Notes under the pieces: generated by a model | The model's database searches: none | What the model saw: only the letters and a program-made list of their open reading frames with translations | What the model was told of the DNA's origin: nothing | Assembly (NCBI GenBank): GCA_903901015.1 | Contig: CAIUPH010000069.1 | Coordinates: 1-44,056, forward strand | Origin: Candidatus Bathyarchaeota archaeon | GTDB lineage: Archaea; Thermoproteota; Bathyarchaeia; Bathyarchaeales; Bathycorpusculaceae | Direction: 5' to 3' | Length of the DNA: 44,056 nt | Shown: one piece after another, positions 33,095 through 41,154 of the stretch | Numbering within the stretch: the stretch's first letter is position 1 | Layout of the letters: the number at the start of each line of letters is the position of its first letter | Position numbers and translations under genes: made by a program

Positions 33095-33151
33095 TTTTCT
33101 TCCCATTAGGGAAAAATAGGTTTCTGGGTTATAAGGGCTTTGAGTGAGAGG

Positions 33152-33229
33152 GCATATTTGGAGCCTAATATCATATCATTGCAAAAACCTTTGAGGGGTA
33201 GTCGCTATTGGCGTTTTTTCTAGCCAATA
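33152..33229. repeat. Intergenic repeat copy and TATTGGC hairpin
   Basis: The 16-base block GCATATTTGGAGCCTA (33152-33167) also occurs at 25900-25915, again between genes. Further on, TATTGGC (33206-33212) and GCCAATA (33223-33229) form a perfect 7-base inverted repeat around a T-rich loop. This lies just downstream of the HTH regulator gene (minus strand), so it may act in 3'-end formation. Confidence 0.4.
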
Positions 33230-33239
33230 ATCAGTTGTT

Positions 33240-34010
33240 CTATGCGCTTATCTGCGGTGGGGTACGCACTTTTCGCCTGCCCAGCTTTACGCGAAGCGCT
33301 ATGCGATAGAGTTTACGAAGCGACTTCACCAGCGCTTCAACAGTGGGGGCAGTTGAGAAGATGAGCGGTATCTGCTCGTATTCAGCTATCCGTATGGCTT
33401 CTTCGTCGGGAACGGTTTTGTGGAAAACAACAATCCTTGGTTTAAGGCTGCTGACCCGCACAATCATCATGGGCAAACATCCAGCCTCGATGTTCGTGAA
33501 AATCAGTGCCCGCTCAGTTGAGGCACCGAAAAGCTGCGTGTACTCCGCCCCAGAATACACTTCAATCGCTTTTCTGCTGTCGATTACGGTGTAGCCGTTG
33601 ATTTCTTTAATGAATTTTTCTTTGCAAGCCACCACTTCGCCTCCGATGGCTTTGCACAAGTATTCAACCCTGACAGGTATGGGAAATTCACGCAGGTCCA
33701 CGACCGCCATGCTTGGGGAACTGGTTAGTTTAGCGAATTCACGGATGAAGCGGCTGCCTTTGCCCTCGTCGATGTGTAGAAGCGAGAGCACGAAACGCCT
33801 TATGAATTTGGCGCCGGGGCTTTTTCTTCTGCCGCTCTCATAATCGCTGATAACTGAAGAGGATACGCCCATGGTTTCTGAGAGGCTGATTTGGGAAACC
33901 GCGAAGAGTTCCCGCCATTTACGCATGGTTGAGCCTGGTTTGCTTGAAAGAATTATTTCTCCAGCGATTCTTCTCGCTAAAACCTCCCTCAACCCAGGCG
34001 ACACAGACAT
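33240..34010 (-). CDS. Archaeal HTH transcriptional regulator
   Basis: A 256-residue protein. Residues 28-75 form a Cro/C1-type helix-turn-helix (WRELFAVSQISLSETMGVSSSVISDYESGRRKSPGAKFIRRFV). The C-terminal 170 residues form an alpha/beta domain (VYSGAEYTQLFGASTERALIFTNIEAGCLPMMIVRVSSLKPRIVVFHKTVPDEEAIRIAEYEQIPLIFSTAPTVEALVKSLRKL) that looks like a ligand or CBS/DRTGG-like sensing fold. This layout recurs in archaeal regulators I cannot tie to a known effector. The tail is basic. It stands alone; the nearest genes are the CooT-like gene downstream and albA upstream, the latter divergent at 293 bases. Confidence 0.75.
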   Translation of the reverse strand: MSVSPGLREVLARRIAGEIILSSKPGSTMRKWRELFAVSQISLSETMGVSSSVISDYESGRRKSPGAKFIRRFVLSLLHIDEGKGSRFIREFAKLTSSPSMAVVDLREFPIPVRVEYLCKAIGGEVVACKEKFIKEINGYTVIDSRKAIEVYSGAEYTQLFGASTERALIFTNIEAGCLPMMIVRVSSLKPRIVVFHKTVPDEEAIRIAEYEQIPLIFSTAPTVEALVKSLRKLYRIALRVKLGRRKVRTPPQISA

Positions 34011-34230
34011 GAAGTTATCCTCTCTACTTGTACTCTCCCTTCAAAGTTGAGGTATAAAACTATAGCGTTTTTCCCTGAATCAAAAAGGTAAAACCTAAAA
34101 AATACGTGAAAAATACCCGGCAAATTAGCGGTGAAGCATCGGTAGGCTTTTTTCCTGTTGAAGTTACCGCTTGTCCATGTGTCGAGCTGCTGAATGTGGT
34201 TTATTAGGAAGTTTCGAGTTATATGAGCTA

Positions 34231-34260
34231 ACGTTCTTTGCTTGAAAAGGCAAAGAATGT
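34231..34260 (+). promoter_or_regulatory. Stem-loop upstream of albA
   Basis: TTCTTTGC (34234-34241) and GCAAAGAA (34250-34257) form a perfect 8-base inverted repeat around an 8-base loop. Flanking A-T, C-G and G-U pairs extend it to 11 pairs (34231-34260). It ends 43 bases before the albA start. It may fold in the mRNA leader or serve as a protein site. The rest of 34011-34230 shows nothing gene-like. Confidence 0.5.
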
Positions 34261-34303
34261 ACTATCATCGCAAAAAACAACATAAAAAGGAGTGTGATAT
34301 GAA

Positions 34304-34594
34304 ATGACAGAAAAACCTAATGACGTAATATTCGTCGGAAATAAACCACCAATGAGCTATGTACTCGCCATCATAACCGCGTTCTCTTCAGGCATAGGCA
34401 AAGAAATAACTCTAAAAGCCCGAGGACAAGCAATCACCACAGCAGTTGACGTTGCAGAAATCACAAGAAGCCGATTCATAAAAGACCTCAAAGTGACAAA
34501 GATTGCAATCGGAACTGCTGAGATGCCACCACGCGAAGGCGAGACTAGATCCAGGATGGTTTCAACAATAGAAATTACTCTTACAAAAGAGTAG
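34304..34594 (+). CDS. albA: DNA/RNA-binding protein Alba
   Basis: A 96-residue Alba chromatin protein. The start region DVIFVGNKPPMSYVLAIITAF, the ITLKARGQAITTAVDVAEI core and the C-terminal hairpin IAIGTAEMPPREGETRSRMVSTIEITL match the family. The single Lys in GNKPP corresponds to the DNA-contacting loop; many Alba proteins have two Lys there. The ATG at 34304 follows an upstream ATG (34298) that would read only Met-Lys-stop (ATGAAATGA); a GGAG lies 14-17 bases upstream. Abundant nucleoid protein, also bound to RNA. A stem-loop lies in the leader. Confidence 0.94.
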   Translation: MTEKPNDVIFVGNKPPMSYVLAIITAFSSGIGKEITLKARGQAITTAVDVAEITRSRFIKDLKVTKIAIGTAEMPPREGETRSRMVSTIEITLTKE

Positions 34595-34643
34595 TTACTA
34601 TAAAAAAGTTGAACCTGGGAGTTTAAATCTCTCTCCAAATTTT

Positions 34644-35501
34644 TTACCTTTGTTTATCCTTAGCTAAGTATCCTTCAACGTTCTCTACAATTTTCATGAA
34701 AGCCTTAGCTGCGGCCGAATCCTTATGCGAAGACACAAACGGCGTTCCCTTATCAGAATCCACGCCAACCTCAGGGTCAATGGGGATGCTGCCCAGAAAC
34801 GGCACGCCAGCTTGCTGAGACATTTTTTTGCCGCCGCCCGACCTGAAAATCTCTGTTTTTACCCCGCAGTGCGGGCAGATGAAGCCACTCATGTTCTCTA
34901 CCACGCCGATGATGGGCATGTTGAGTCTTTCAGCGAAGGTTATGGCTTTCTTAACGATTGTGCTCGCCAGTTCCGAAGGCATGGTGACAATTACTACGCC
35001 GTCCATGTCGGGTAAAAGCTGCGCTATGCTCAAAGGTTCATCGCCTGTGCCAGGGGGCAAATCGATGAAGAGAAAATCGAGTTCGCCCCAAACCACGTCG
35101 GAGAGAAACTGGCGGATAGCACGCATCTTTAATGGTCCGCGCCAAATCGTGGGTGCCTGCTCGGGCAAAAAGAAGTCAATAGACATAACTTCCATTCCAA
35201 GTGGTCCAGCTACAGGAAGAATACCTGAGTCAGTGGTCTTGACTTGTTGCCCCTCTAAACCAAGAAGCCGTGGAACGCTGGGACCGTGAATGTCCGCGTC
35301 TAAAACCCCAACATGTTTCCCCATCATCGCGAATGCTGTGGCAAGGTTCACTGTAACGGTGCTTTTGCCAACGCCGCCTTTGCCGCTTATGATGGCGATT
35401 TTATATTTGATTTTATCCATTTTCTCTTTCAGGTTCTGCTGTTCAGTTGATTGCTGCTTTTTGTAAGCTTCAAGTTGAGCCATGTTCCGTTCTAAAGCCA
35501 T
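34644..35501 (-). CDS. mrp: Mrp/NBP35-family ATP-binding iron-sulfur carrier
   Basis: A 285-residue P-loop ATPase used to deliver Fe-S clusters to apoproteins. The deviant Walker A is ISGKGGVGKSTVTV (residues 38-51); it also has GVLDADIHGPSVPRLLGLEG, LPPGTGDEPLSIAQ and the cluster-binding CxxC in SGFICPHCGVKTEIF. The N-terminal 30 residues are a helical charged extension without extra cysteines. Length and motifs fit the archaeal form. It is downstream of the adenosine-specific kinase-family gene (67 bases) on the same strand and convergent with albA. Confidence 0.92.
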   Translation of the reverse strand: MALERNMAQLEAYKKQQSTEQQNLKEKMDKIKYKIAIISGKGGVGKSTVTVNLATAFAMMGKHVGVLDADIHGPSVPRLLGLEGQQVKTTDSGILPVAGPLGMEVMSIDFFLPEQAPTIWRGPLKMRAIRQFLSDVVWGELDFLFIDLPPGTGDEPLSIAQLLPDMDGVVIVTMPSELASTIVKKAITFAERLNMPIIGVVENMSGFICPHCGVKTEIFRSGGGKKMSQQAGVPFLGSIPIDPEVGVDSDKGTPFVSSHKDSAAAKAFMKIVENVEGYLAKDKQR

Positions 35502-35568
35502 AAAAACACATCGCTTGGTCCGTTTAAGGTTTGATTCGGAAGTGAACTAAAATAGTTTATGGTGATGC

Positions 35569-36054
35569 TTAGCCGAGTTTGTAACCGATTTTTCGAAGAA
35601 ACATGCGCCGTTCTGCGATGTCTTTGTCGGTTTCTATGCCCTTACTCTTCAATCCATCAACGACGCCGATGATGCCTCTTCCCTGACTGGTTTCGGCAAT
35701 TAAAACCTCCAATGGATTCGCCGTCGCCGCGTAAACAGTGCATACTTCGGGAACCTTCTTAATCTTGTCGAGAACGTTGAGCGGGTAAGCGTTCCTTATG
35801 AATATCAAAAAGCTGTGTCCGCAACCGATTTCAAACGCTTTCTCTGATGCCAGCCGCCTCAGTTCCGTGTCGTTTCCTTCGTGGCGGACAAGGCATGGAC
35901 CTGAGCTTTCGCAGAAACCCAAGCCAAACTGGATGTTAGGCACTGAGTTTACGAGTGCTTCGTAGAGGTCTTCGGCGGTTTTTATGAAGTGTGCTTGACC
36001 TATTATGGTGTTGCAGTATTTGGGCGGGTCGATTTTCACTGTTTTTATTTCCAC
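35569..36054 (-). CDS. Adenosine-specific kinase family protein (PF04008-type)
   Basis: A 161-residue protein of the family annotated as adenosine-specific kinase. Features: [86 protein letters not shown]. The fold is small alpha/beta and conserved throughout archaea; the assigned activity rests on structural and ligand data and its physiological role is not settled. It is divergent from the MFS gene. The start at 36054 gives a normal family length. Confidence 0.82.
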   Translation of the reverse strand: MEIKTVKIDPPKYCNTIIGQAHFIKTAEDLYEALVNSVPNIQFGLGFCESSGPCLVRHEGNDTELRRLASEKAFEIGCGHSFLIFIRNAYPLNVLDKIKKVPEVCTVYAATANPLEVLIAETSQGRGIIGVVDGLKSKGIETDKDIAERRMFLRKIGYKLG

Positions 36055-36164
36055 TTAAATCAGTCCAAGTTAATGTTTGTCGTTTTGGGGATATAACGTT
36101 TAAGCATCTGCCTTTGCAGGCAAAAACTAAATCGATTGACACGAACAAGATATCATTTAATATA

Positions 36165-37418
36165 ATGGTTACGCAGACCATAGAGAGCATGACTTATCAG
36201 GAGACTAGATTCAGAAACAGGTTCTTTATGCTATTATTGCTCCTGAGCATGTTCTTGATGGCTACATTTGAGGTTTTTTTAAGCAACGCCATGGTAAACG
36301 TAGCCTCATCACTCAACGTTCCAGTGGGAACAGCAAGCCAGATTTTAACAGTCGGCTCTTTTGTGGGTCTCATCGTAGGCCTCATCATGGGCTTTTTAAC
36401 AGTAAGATTCAAGCACAAATCTTTATTCCTGCTCGGAATAGCACTTTTCGGCTTAGGAGCACTCGGAACGTTCTTTGCTCAAGATTTTCCTTCGATTCTA
36501 TTTTTCAGTCTTTTTCTTGGAATAGGCGGAGCAATGGGAAGCATTGTGGTCCTCTCGTTAATTGGCGATTTTTTACCGCTGGAAAAAAAAGGGATAGCAA
36601 TGGGGTTAGCAACGGGCGGCTCAATTATCGCGAATTTAGTTGTCCCTCAAGTAACTAGTGTTTTAACCAATGCTTCATGATGGAGAGTTGTTCTCCTGTG
36701 GTTTATCATTCCATTATCAATGATTTGTTTATTCAGCGGCTATTTCTTTATACCCTCAAGACCCCCAACAGAAGAGAAACCAAAACAAATTCGATATTTT
36801 GACGCTTTCAAACAAATATTAACAAACAAATCCGCTCTCGCCTGCCTTTTTGGAGGAACACTTGCCAACATTTCATTTTTAGCACCAGTCTTCGCAGTGT
36901 CCTATTACAGACTGCATTTTAATGCATCTTTGAGCGAGGGCGCGGTTTTCTATTCAATCGTTTCTGCAATTGGAGTTTTAGGTGTTATATTAGCGGGGCG
37001 ATCGATTAACCGGTTAGGGCGTAAGTCTGTTACGGTTGGAGCGGGTGTGATTTCAGGTTTTTTTGCTGTGTTGATTGCCTTTATGCCTAATATGTGGGCT
37101 TCTGCTGTAATGTGGATGGTGTCAGCGGGTTTTGGTTTGGCATCGATTGTTGGTTTTAACAGTTTGACTCTTGAGCAGGTTCCAGGTTTTCGGGGGACAA
37201 TGATGTCTTTGAATTCATCGTTTCGAAGTATTGGCTTCATTGCAGGGTTGATGATTAGCGGTTTGCTGCTCGATCTTTACGCTAACAACTTTCAAATACT
37301 GTATGCGATGTTTGGGGGAGCAGGCGTAGCCTCAGCAGCTGTTGTATTCTTTTTCGCAGCCGATGAAACTAAATCAGCTAGGGCAAAAACTCAAAATATA
37401 AAAAGTGTAACCCAGTGA
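36165..37418 (+). pseudogene. MFS transporter interrupted by an in-frame TGA
   Basis: A major facilitator of about 416 residues in one reading frame, with a TGA at 36678-36680. The N-half has six predicted helices (MLLLLLSMFLMATFEVFLSNAMVNV, GTASQILTVGSFVGLIVGL and others) and stops at LTNAS. The frame continues without shift as WRVVLLWFIIPLSMICLFSGYF, then a second six-helix half with ASLSEGAVFYSI and GRKSVTVGAG. MFS proteins commonly have Gly-Trp-Arg here, so GGA to TGA is the simplest explanation. Hence one substitution, sequencing error or readthrough. The start could be 36165 or 36189; a TATA-like ATTTAATATA at 36155-36164 favours the latter as a leaderless start. A restart in the second half at 36720 (ATG) would give only half a transporter. 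Confidence 0.75.
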
Positions 37419-37539
37419 AACAGCAAACTTATGGAACATTGTGGAAATAAGACTTACAACTAGCCATAAACCATAAAACTCAGAGAGTGATTAGAATTGA
37501 AAAACATACCAGAACAAGTAAACAGTGACTTAGGCGAAG

Positions 37540-37616
37540 GGGCTGGTAGTTCAGCCGGTATGAACGCTTGACTTGCACTCAAGAGGTCGGGGGTTCAAAT
37601 CCCCCCCAGTCCACCA
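37540..37616 (+). tRNA. tRNA-Ala (TGC)
   Basis: A complete cloverleaf. The acceptor 5' strand GGGCTGG pairs with CCAGTCC and contains the G3-U70 pair that identifies alanine tRNAs. The D arm is GTTC...GAAC, the anticodon stem CTTGA/TCAAG with loop CTTGCAC (anticodon TGC), and the T arm GGGGG-TTCAAAT-CCCCC. The discriminator is A at 37613 and CCA is encoded at 37614-37616. No intron. It faces the convergent toxin gene. Confidence 0.96.
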
Positions 37617-37623
37617 ACAAATT

Positions 37624-38046
37624 CTATTTTTTAACTGTCTTTTCGTATTCGAGAGGCCTGATAATTGTGGTGTTCTTGATTTTCTTCCAGTCAGTAACAT
37701 CTTCAGTTATTATGGTGCCCAAATCTTTTCTTCTCATGCACGCGGCGTGTATTGAATCATAGCTCACATTTGAATCAAGCAATATTCCTGCCGCATCTTG
37801 AAGAATCTCCTCGTCCACCTGTATCATACTTATCGGCAACGAGAAAAAGGCAGCGACGGCAATTCCAGCTTTTTCTGCGTCTATTCGAGCAAGAGAACCG
37901 AGGAGCTCTATCGGAACCAAAAAACCACAGTACGCTTTGAACTTTCCATTTTGGATGTCATCTATTATGCGTTTGCATGCCTTGCCATAAGTTGGATGCG
38001 CCAAAGCTGAGTAATCGAAAATGTTTGTGTCAACGTAGTAACTCAT
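37624..38046 (-). CDS. vapC: PIN-domain toxin, VapC-like
   Basis: A 140-residue PIN-domain ribonuclease. The acidic active-site residues are D6 (YYVDTNIF), E47 (VPIELLG), D97 (SYDSIHAACM) and D116 (TEDVTDW). VapC-type toxins cut tRNA or rRNA and are held inactive by their antitoxin. The gene starts 12 bases after the AbrB-type antitoxin and its stop lies 7 bases from the end of the tRNA-Ala gene. The two form a typical vapBC operon. The exact RNA target cannot be told from sequence. Confidence 0.86.
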   Translation of the reverse strand: MSYYVDTNIFDYSALAHPTYGKACKRIIDDIQNGKFKAYCGFLVPIELLGSLARIDAEKAGIAVAAFFSLPISMIQVDEEILQDAAGILLDSNVSYDSIHAACMRRKDLGTIITEDVTDWKKIKNTTIIRPLEYEKTVKK

Positions 38047-38058
38047 CTAGACATCCGC

Positions 38059-38343
38059 CTATTTTTTTCGCGCTTGTTTTTTTGGTTCGGAATTGTCTGT
38101 GGTTATCCAAGATTCTTCAACAAGCTTGGTTGCATCGATATCGAGAGATTTTCCAAAAAGGTTCCAGAGCGCATCAGAAGGGTTGGAAATGTGCTTGCTG
38201 GATTCCATGATTATGTGGTTATCTTCAGATTTTACGGTGAGTGTGTCGCCAATTTTAACTCCAAGCTTAGATCGGATGCTTTCAGGTATGGTGACTTGAT
38301 ATTTGCGGGTTACTTTCACCGTTTCAGTCAAGGCAATCGCCAA
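38059..38343 (-). CDS. vapB: AbrB-type antitoxin, VapB-like
   Basis: A 94-residue protein with an N-terminal SpoVT/AbrB swapped-hairpin DNA-binding domain (VKVTRKYQVTIPESIRSKLGVKIGDTLTVKSEDNHIIM) and a C-terminal tail (residues 55-94) that would neutralise the toxin. The very end is Lys/Arg-rich. It precedes vapC by 12 bases, so it would autoregulate the pair by binding its own promoter. A TATA-like GTTTTAAG (minus strand, about 38367-38376) lies at the expected distance from the ATG at 38343. Confidence 0.86.
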   Translation of the reverse strand: MAIALTETVKVTRKYQVTIPESIRSKLGVKIGDTLTVKSEDNHIIMESSKHISNPSDALWNLFGKSLDIDATKLVEESWITTDNSEPKKQARKK

Positions 38344-38388
38344 TTAAAAAGTAGTGCAGGCGTAGTACTTAAAACTTTTTGGAACAAA

Positions 38389-38463
38389 AGGCTGGTAGTT
38401 CAGCCGGTATGAACGCTTGACTTGCACTCAAAAGGTAGGGAGTTCAAATCGCCCAGTCCACCA
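38389..38463 (+). pseudogene. Degenerate second copy of tRNA-Ala (TGC)
   Basis: From 38390 the first 42 bases are identical to the intact tRNA-Ala at 37541, through the anticodon. Then substitutions break the anticodon stem (TCAAG to TCAAA) and the T arm, and two bases are missing from the T-stem 3' strand. The acceptor starts with A instead of G at 38389. The 3' end CCAGTCCACCA is kept. It cannot fold as a normal tRNA, so I call it a pseudogene. It lies on the far side of vapBC from the intact copy. Confidence 0.85.
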
Positions 38464-38510
38464 ACATGTTTTGCGGGTTCTTTTTGCCGTTTTAGGAAGT
38501 TCCTGAACAA

Positions 38511-39599
38511 TCATAGGATATCAGTTTCAGGCTTAGGAGGTCTCACAGTATAGTGCCCGATTACTTTCCAATGAAAAACACCGTAGGATACAACCATTCT
38601 AAACCAGAAAGTTGCAAGCCTATTTAGGAGAATCGAGGTTACGCCTACGGCTGCTGGAATCCCTAAAGCTATGAAAAGGGAACTGCGGATTATCTCGTTG
38701 AAACCCAAGAAGGACACACCTTCAACGAGCAAAGTCGCTGTTAAAGCGTATGCGATTAAAGCTTGGAAGGGTGGCAGATTGTACCCTAAAGCGATGAAAC
38801 ACAAGATAAAGACAGTTAAATCTGCAGCCCAAGCGAGGACAACAAAAACAGCGGGCAACAACAACTTGCGTGGATTCGCCCTAAGGGTAACGAAGCCCGT
38901 GTGGAAATCACTCAGATTTTTCTCCATTTTGCTTCTAAAATCAGCAGGGTCCCATTTGTTTCTGCGGAAAAAACTGATTAACCGAATAAGCCAATCCAGC
39001 AACTTGCCAGTTACTCGCGAATTACTGCTCAAGTAGAATATTATCACTAAAGTAAAAATAAGCACCAAGGAAATTCCCACAATTATCCCAAAGACTACCG
39101 AGCTCACGTTTCCATAGCCCCAAACCCACAACACCAAACCAACGATGGTGTTTGCCAAAATCACGGTAATTATCAGGATTTTATGGGCAATAACGGACGC
39201 AACGACTTTGCCCGTGTCACGAACCTCAGTTTTACAAAACCAGTATGCTTTGAATAAATCGCCGGTTACGCCGCCTGGGAGAATGTTGTCCACGAAAATC
39301 CCGATCCAACCGAGCAAAAAGGCAGATTTGACGCTAATAGGGCAGGATAAGTTGCTCAGGAGACCACGCCAAACAATAGAGTGGAAAAAAACACTAACAA
39401 CAACCAGAACGAAAGCTAACGAGTAGAACCATGGATTCAGCTGCTCCAAAGCAGAGATGAAGCTGGAAATGCCCACGTAATAGTAGAGGTACAAAGCGAA
39501 AACAACAAGCCCGATAACTGAAAGCAAAAGAACGGGTTTTGAGAGCTCAGGATTTGTTTGCGTTTGAACCTCTGTTTCAGTCATCCTTTCTTCGACCAC
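38511..39599 (-). CDS. YbhN-like flippase-domain membrane protein (LPG-synthase TM family)
   Basis: A 362-residue polytopic protein of the UPF0104/PF03706 family. Eight or so transmembrane helices can be seen, with the conserved segment WRGLLSNLSCPISVKSAFLLGWIGIFVDNILPGGVTGDLFKAYW near residues 75-120 and EGVSFLGFNEIIRSSLFIALGIPAAVG near 295-320. Bacterial members are joined to lysyl-lipid synthases, while archaeal stand-alone forms are thought to move lipids or lipid-linked sugars; the substrate here is unknown. The start is GTG at 39599 or ATG at 39584. No glycosyltransferase gene is adjacent. Confidence 0.8.
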   Translation of the reverse strand: MVEERMTETEVQTQTNPELSKPVLLLSVIGLVVFALYLYYYVGISSFISALEQLNPWFYSLAFVLVVVSVFFHSIVWRGLLSNLSCPISVKSAFLLGWIGIFVDNILPGGVTGDLFKAYWFCKTEVRDTGKVVASVIAHKILIITVILANTIVGLVLWVWGYGNVSSVVFGIIVGISLVLIFTLVIIFYLSSNSRVTGKLLDWLIRLISFFRRNKWDPADFRSKMEKNLSDFHTGFVTLRANPRKLLLPAVFVVLAWAADLTVFILCFIALGYNLPPFQALIAYALTATLLVEGVSFLGFNEIIRSSLFIALGIPAAVGVTSILLNRLATFWFRMVVSYGVFHWKVIGHYTVRPPKPETDIL

Positions 39600-39721
39600 C
39601 CGCTCAAATCCACAGGCACCTTAAGGCAATAAACTGTTGAGAATGTAGTACTTATTATTAGCCCAACTTCAAACGAGAAGCTCATAATACCTGCATTGGT
39701 CGGAGTGCGTCCAGCGCGATT

Positions 39722-40930
39722 TTAACCGAAGTAGTTCGTGTATAGGGCAATGTAGCCTAAGACGCCTGCGATGTAGGAGAGAACCCACAGAATCACGGTT
39801 GCAGGCGCTATCAGTCTGGTTTTGGCGACAAACACAGTTGAAGTGGGACTCCAAAGCACGATAAACCACACCGCTAAAACTAATGCTGGAAAAGACAGAA
39901 TCGAATGCGATATGAATTCGGCAGCGTATGCGGGCGAAGTGAAAAAAACTACCATAGTGAAACTGCTCGGAGGAGTCAGAAGCAGCACCAACGCGAAGTT
40001 GAGCAGCGTTATGGTGACTGCCACTATCCAAAAGATTCCATGCAGACGGTACCTGCCCTTCGCCCTAAACCACATGCTTGCAACGAGCAGTCCACACCAA
40101 ATTGTCTGCATAAAAAGGTTGATTTCGTGAAAGCTCATAGTGATTTTGCTTTGGAAAGCACCGAATAAAATTAAGGCAATACCCATCACCACAATAACCA
40201 GTATAATGGTGAGCGCTTTGATTCTCCGCAGCAAAACAGACAATAAACCTGCCATTTTCGGGCTTTTCCTATTCACCGCAACCACCAAAGAAAAAACAAG
40301 CAAAACCGCGCCCACCACGCCAGCTCCAACCAGAGCGTAAAGCTGCGACTGGTTCTGGTTTTGGTTTGTGATGGGGTCGGGGCTCCACATGTTTGTGGCA
40401 GTGGCGGTTGAGATGACGGTGAAGTTTTTGGGTTTTTCCAAAGAATACGTGTAGACGCCCGTTGCTTTGTCCCATTCCTTTACGATGCGTTCGGAGTCGC
40501 TTGCGTGGGTTATGGTTCTGGTTGCGCCTGCCACATTTTTTTGTTCTTGCTCCTCAATCGCTATATTGCCTGGTGTTGCAGAATCATAAAAAGTGGCGCC
40601 TGTACCAAGGTTCGCTGGAATGATTACCCATCCTTCAATTTGTCCTTTAGTTAAGTTGAAATCCCAAATTGAGCTTGAAACACTGCCATTAACGTTTCTA
40701 ACAGTTACATTTGCATGAAAAGCCGTGTCTTGTATCTCCAAAATTTCTATTCTAAACCAGGTAATGTTGTGTGCTGGAGAATCGGTTGGACCTGTTATGG
40801 AGACGGTGTATTCCATCCAGTCGCCCGCTTTGACGCCAACCGAAAGCTGTTCAGAAGCGCCTGCGGGTGAAGCCAAAATTGAAACAGAAACCATTATGCA
40901 GACTAGGACTAAAGCAACGAGGGATTTCAT
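39722..40930 (-). CDS. Exported multi-pass membrane protein, hypothetical
   Basis: A 402-residue protein. A signal peptide (residues 1-25, ending SPAGASEQ) leads to an extracytoplasmic beta-rich domain (30-190) with VKAGDWMEYTVSITGP at its start, a pattern seen in archaeal secreted proteins. About six transmembrane helices follow (near 200-225, 240-262, 272-290, 302-322, 330-362, 375-400). Conserved-looking residues lie in FHEINLFMQTIWCGLL and GRYRLHGIFWIVAVTITLLNF, weakly like DUF420. Function unknown. Two copies of a GTCAA-N6-TTGAC palindrome lie upstream, between it and the divergent gene at 41155. Confidence 0.65.
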   Translation of the reverse strand: MKSLVALVLVCIMVSVSILASPAGASEQLSVGVKAGDWMEYTVSITGPTDSPAHNITWFRIEILEIQDTAFHANVTVRNVNGSVSSSIWDFNLTKGQIEGWVIIPANLGTGATFYDSATPGNIAIEEQEQKNVAGATRTITHASDSERIVKEWDKATGVYTYSLEKPKNFTVISTATATNMWSPDPITNQNQNQSQLYALVGAGVVGAVLLVFSLVVAVNRKSPKMAGLLSVLLRRIKALTIILVIVVMGIALILFGAFQSKITMSFHEINLFMQTIWCGLLVASMWFRAKGRYRLHGIFWIVAVTITLLNFALVLLLTPPSSFTMVVFFTSPAYAAEFISHSILSFPALVLAVWFIVLWSPTSTVFVAKTRLIAPATVILWVLSYIAGVLGYIALYTNYFG

Positions 40931-40976
40931 ATTTCATCAATTAATGTCGTGAAGCTGTTACCTTAAGAGGTTTTTC

Positions 40977-41039
40977 GTCAAGAAACCTTGACTAACTCAC
41001 CACGGCAGACAAATGGTTTAGTCAAGAAACTTTGACTAA
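40977..41039. promoter_or_regulatory. Paired GTCAA-N6-TTGAC operator-like palindromes, divergent promoter
   Basis: Two inverted repeats lie here: GTCAAG-AAAC-CTTGAC at 40977-40992, and the longer TTAGTCAA-N6-TTGACTAA at 41018-41039, with centres 44 bases apart. They sit just upstream of a TATA-like CTTAAGG (minus strand, about 40961-40968) for the gene ending its start at 40930. The same motif recurs in tandem at 43965-44004. This looks like the site of a dimeric regulator not identified in the window. Confidence 0.65.
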
Positions 41040-41154
41040 CCTAATCGAGGGATCTCAAACATCACAACAAAAAAATTGGATGCAACTGAACCCCCAACCT
41101 GCAGATAGATACACTTAAAATACAAACGAATCAAATAAAGAAAGAGGAAAAGTC

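Noticed and set aside
36678-36680. TGA read as selenocysteine or tryptophan
   Set aside because: No SECIS-like element was recognised, other genes use normal stops, and a Gly codon changed by one base explains the site better.
38389-38463. Second functional tRNA-Ala
   Set aside because: The anticodon and T stems are broken and two bases are missing.
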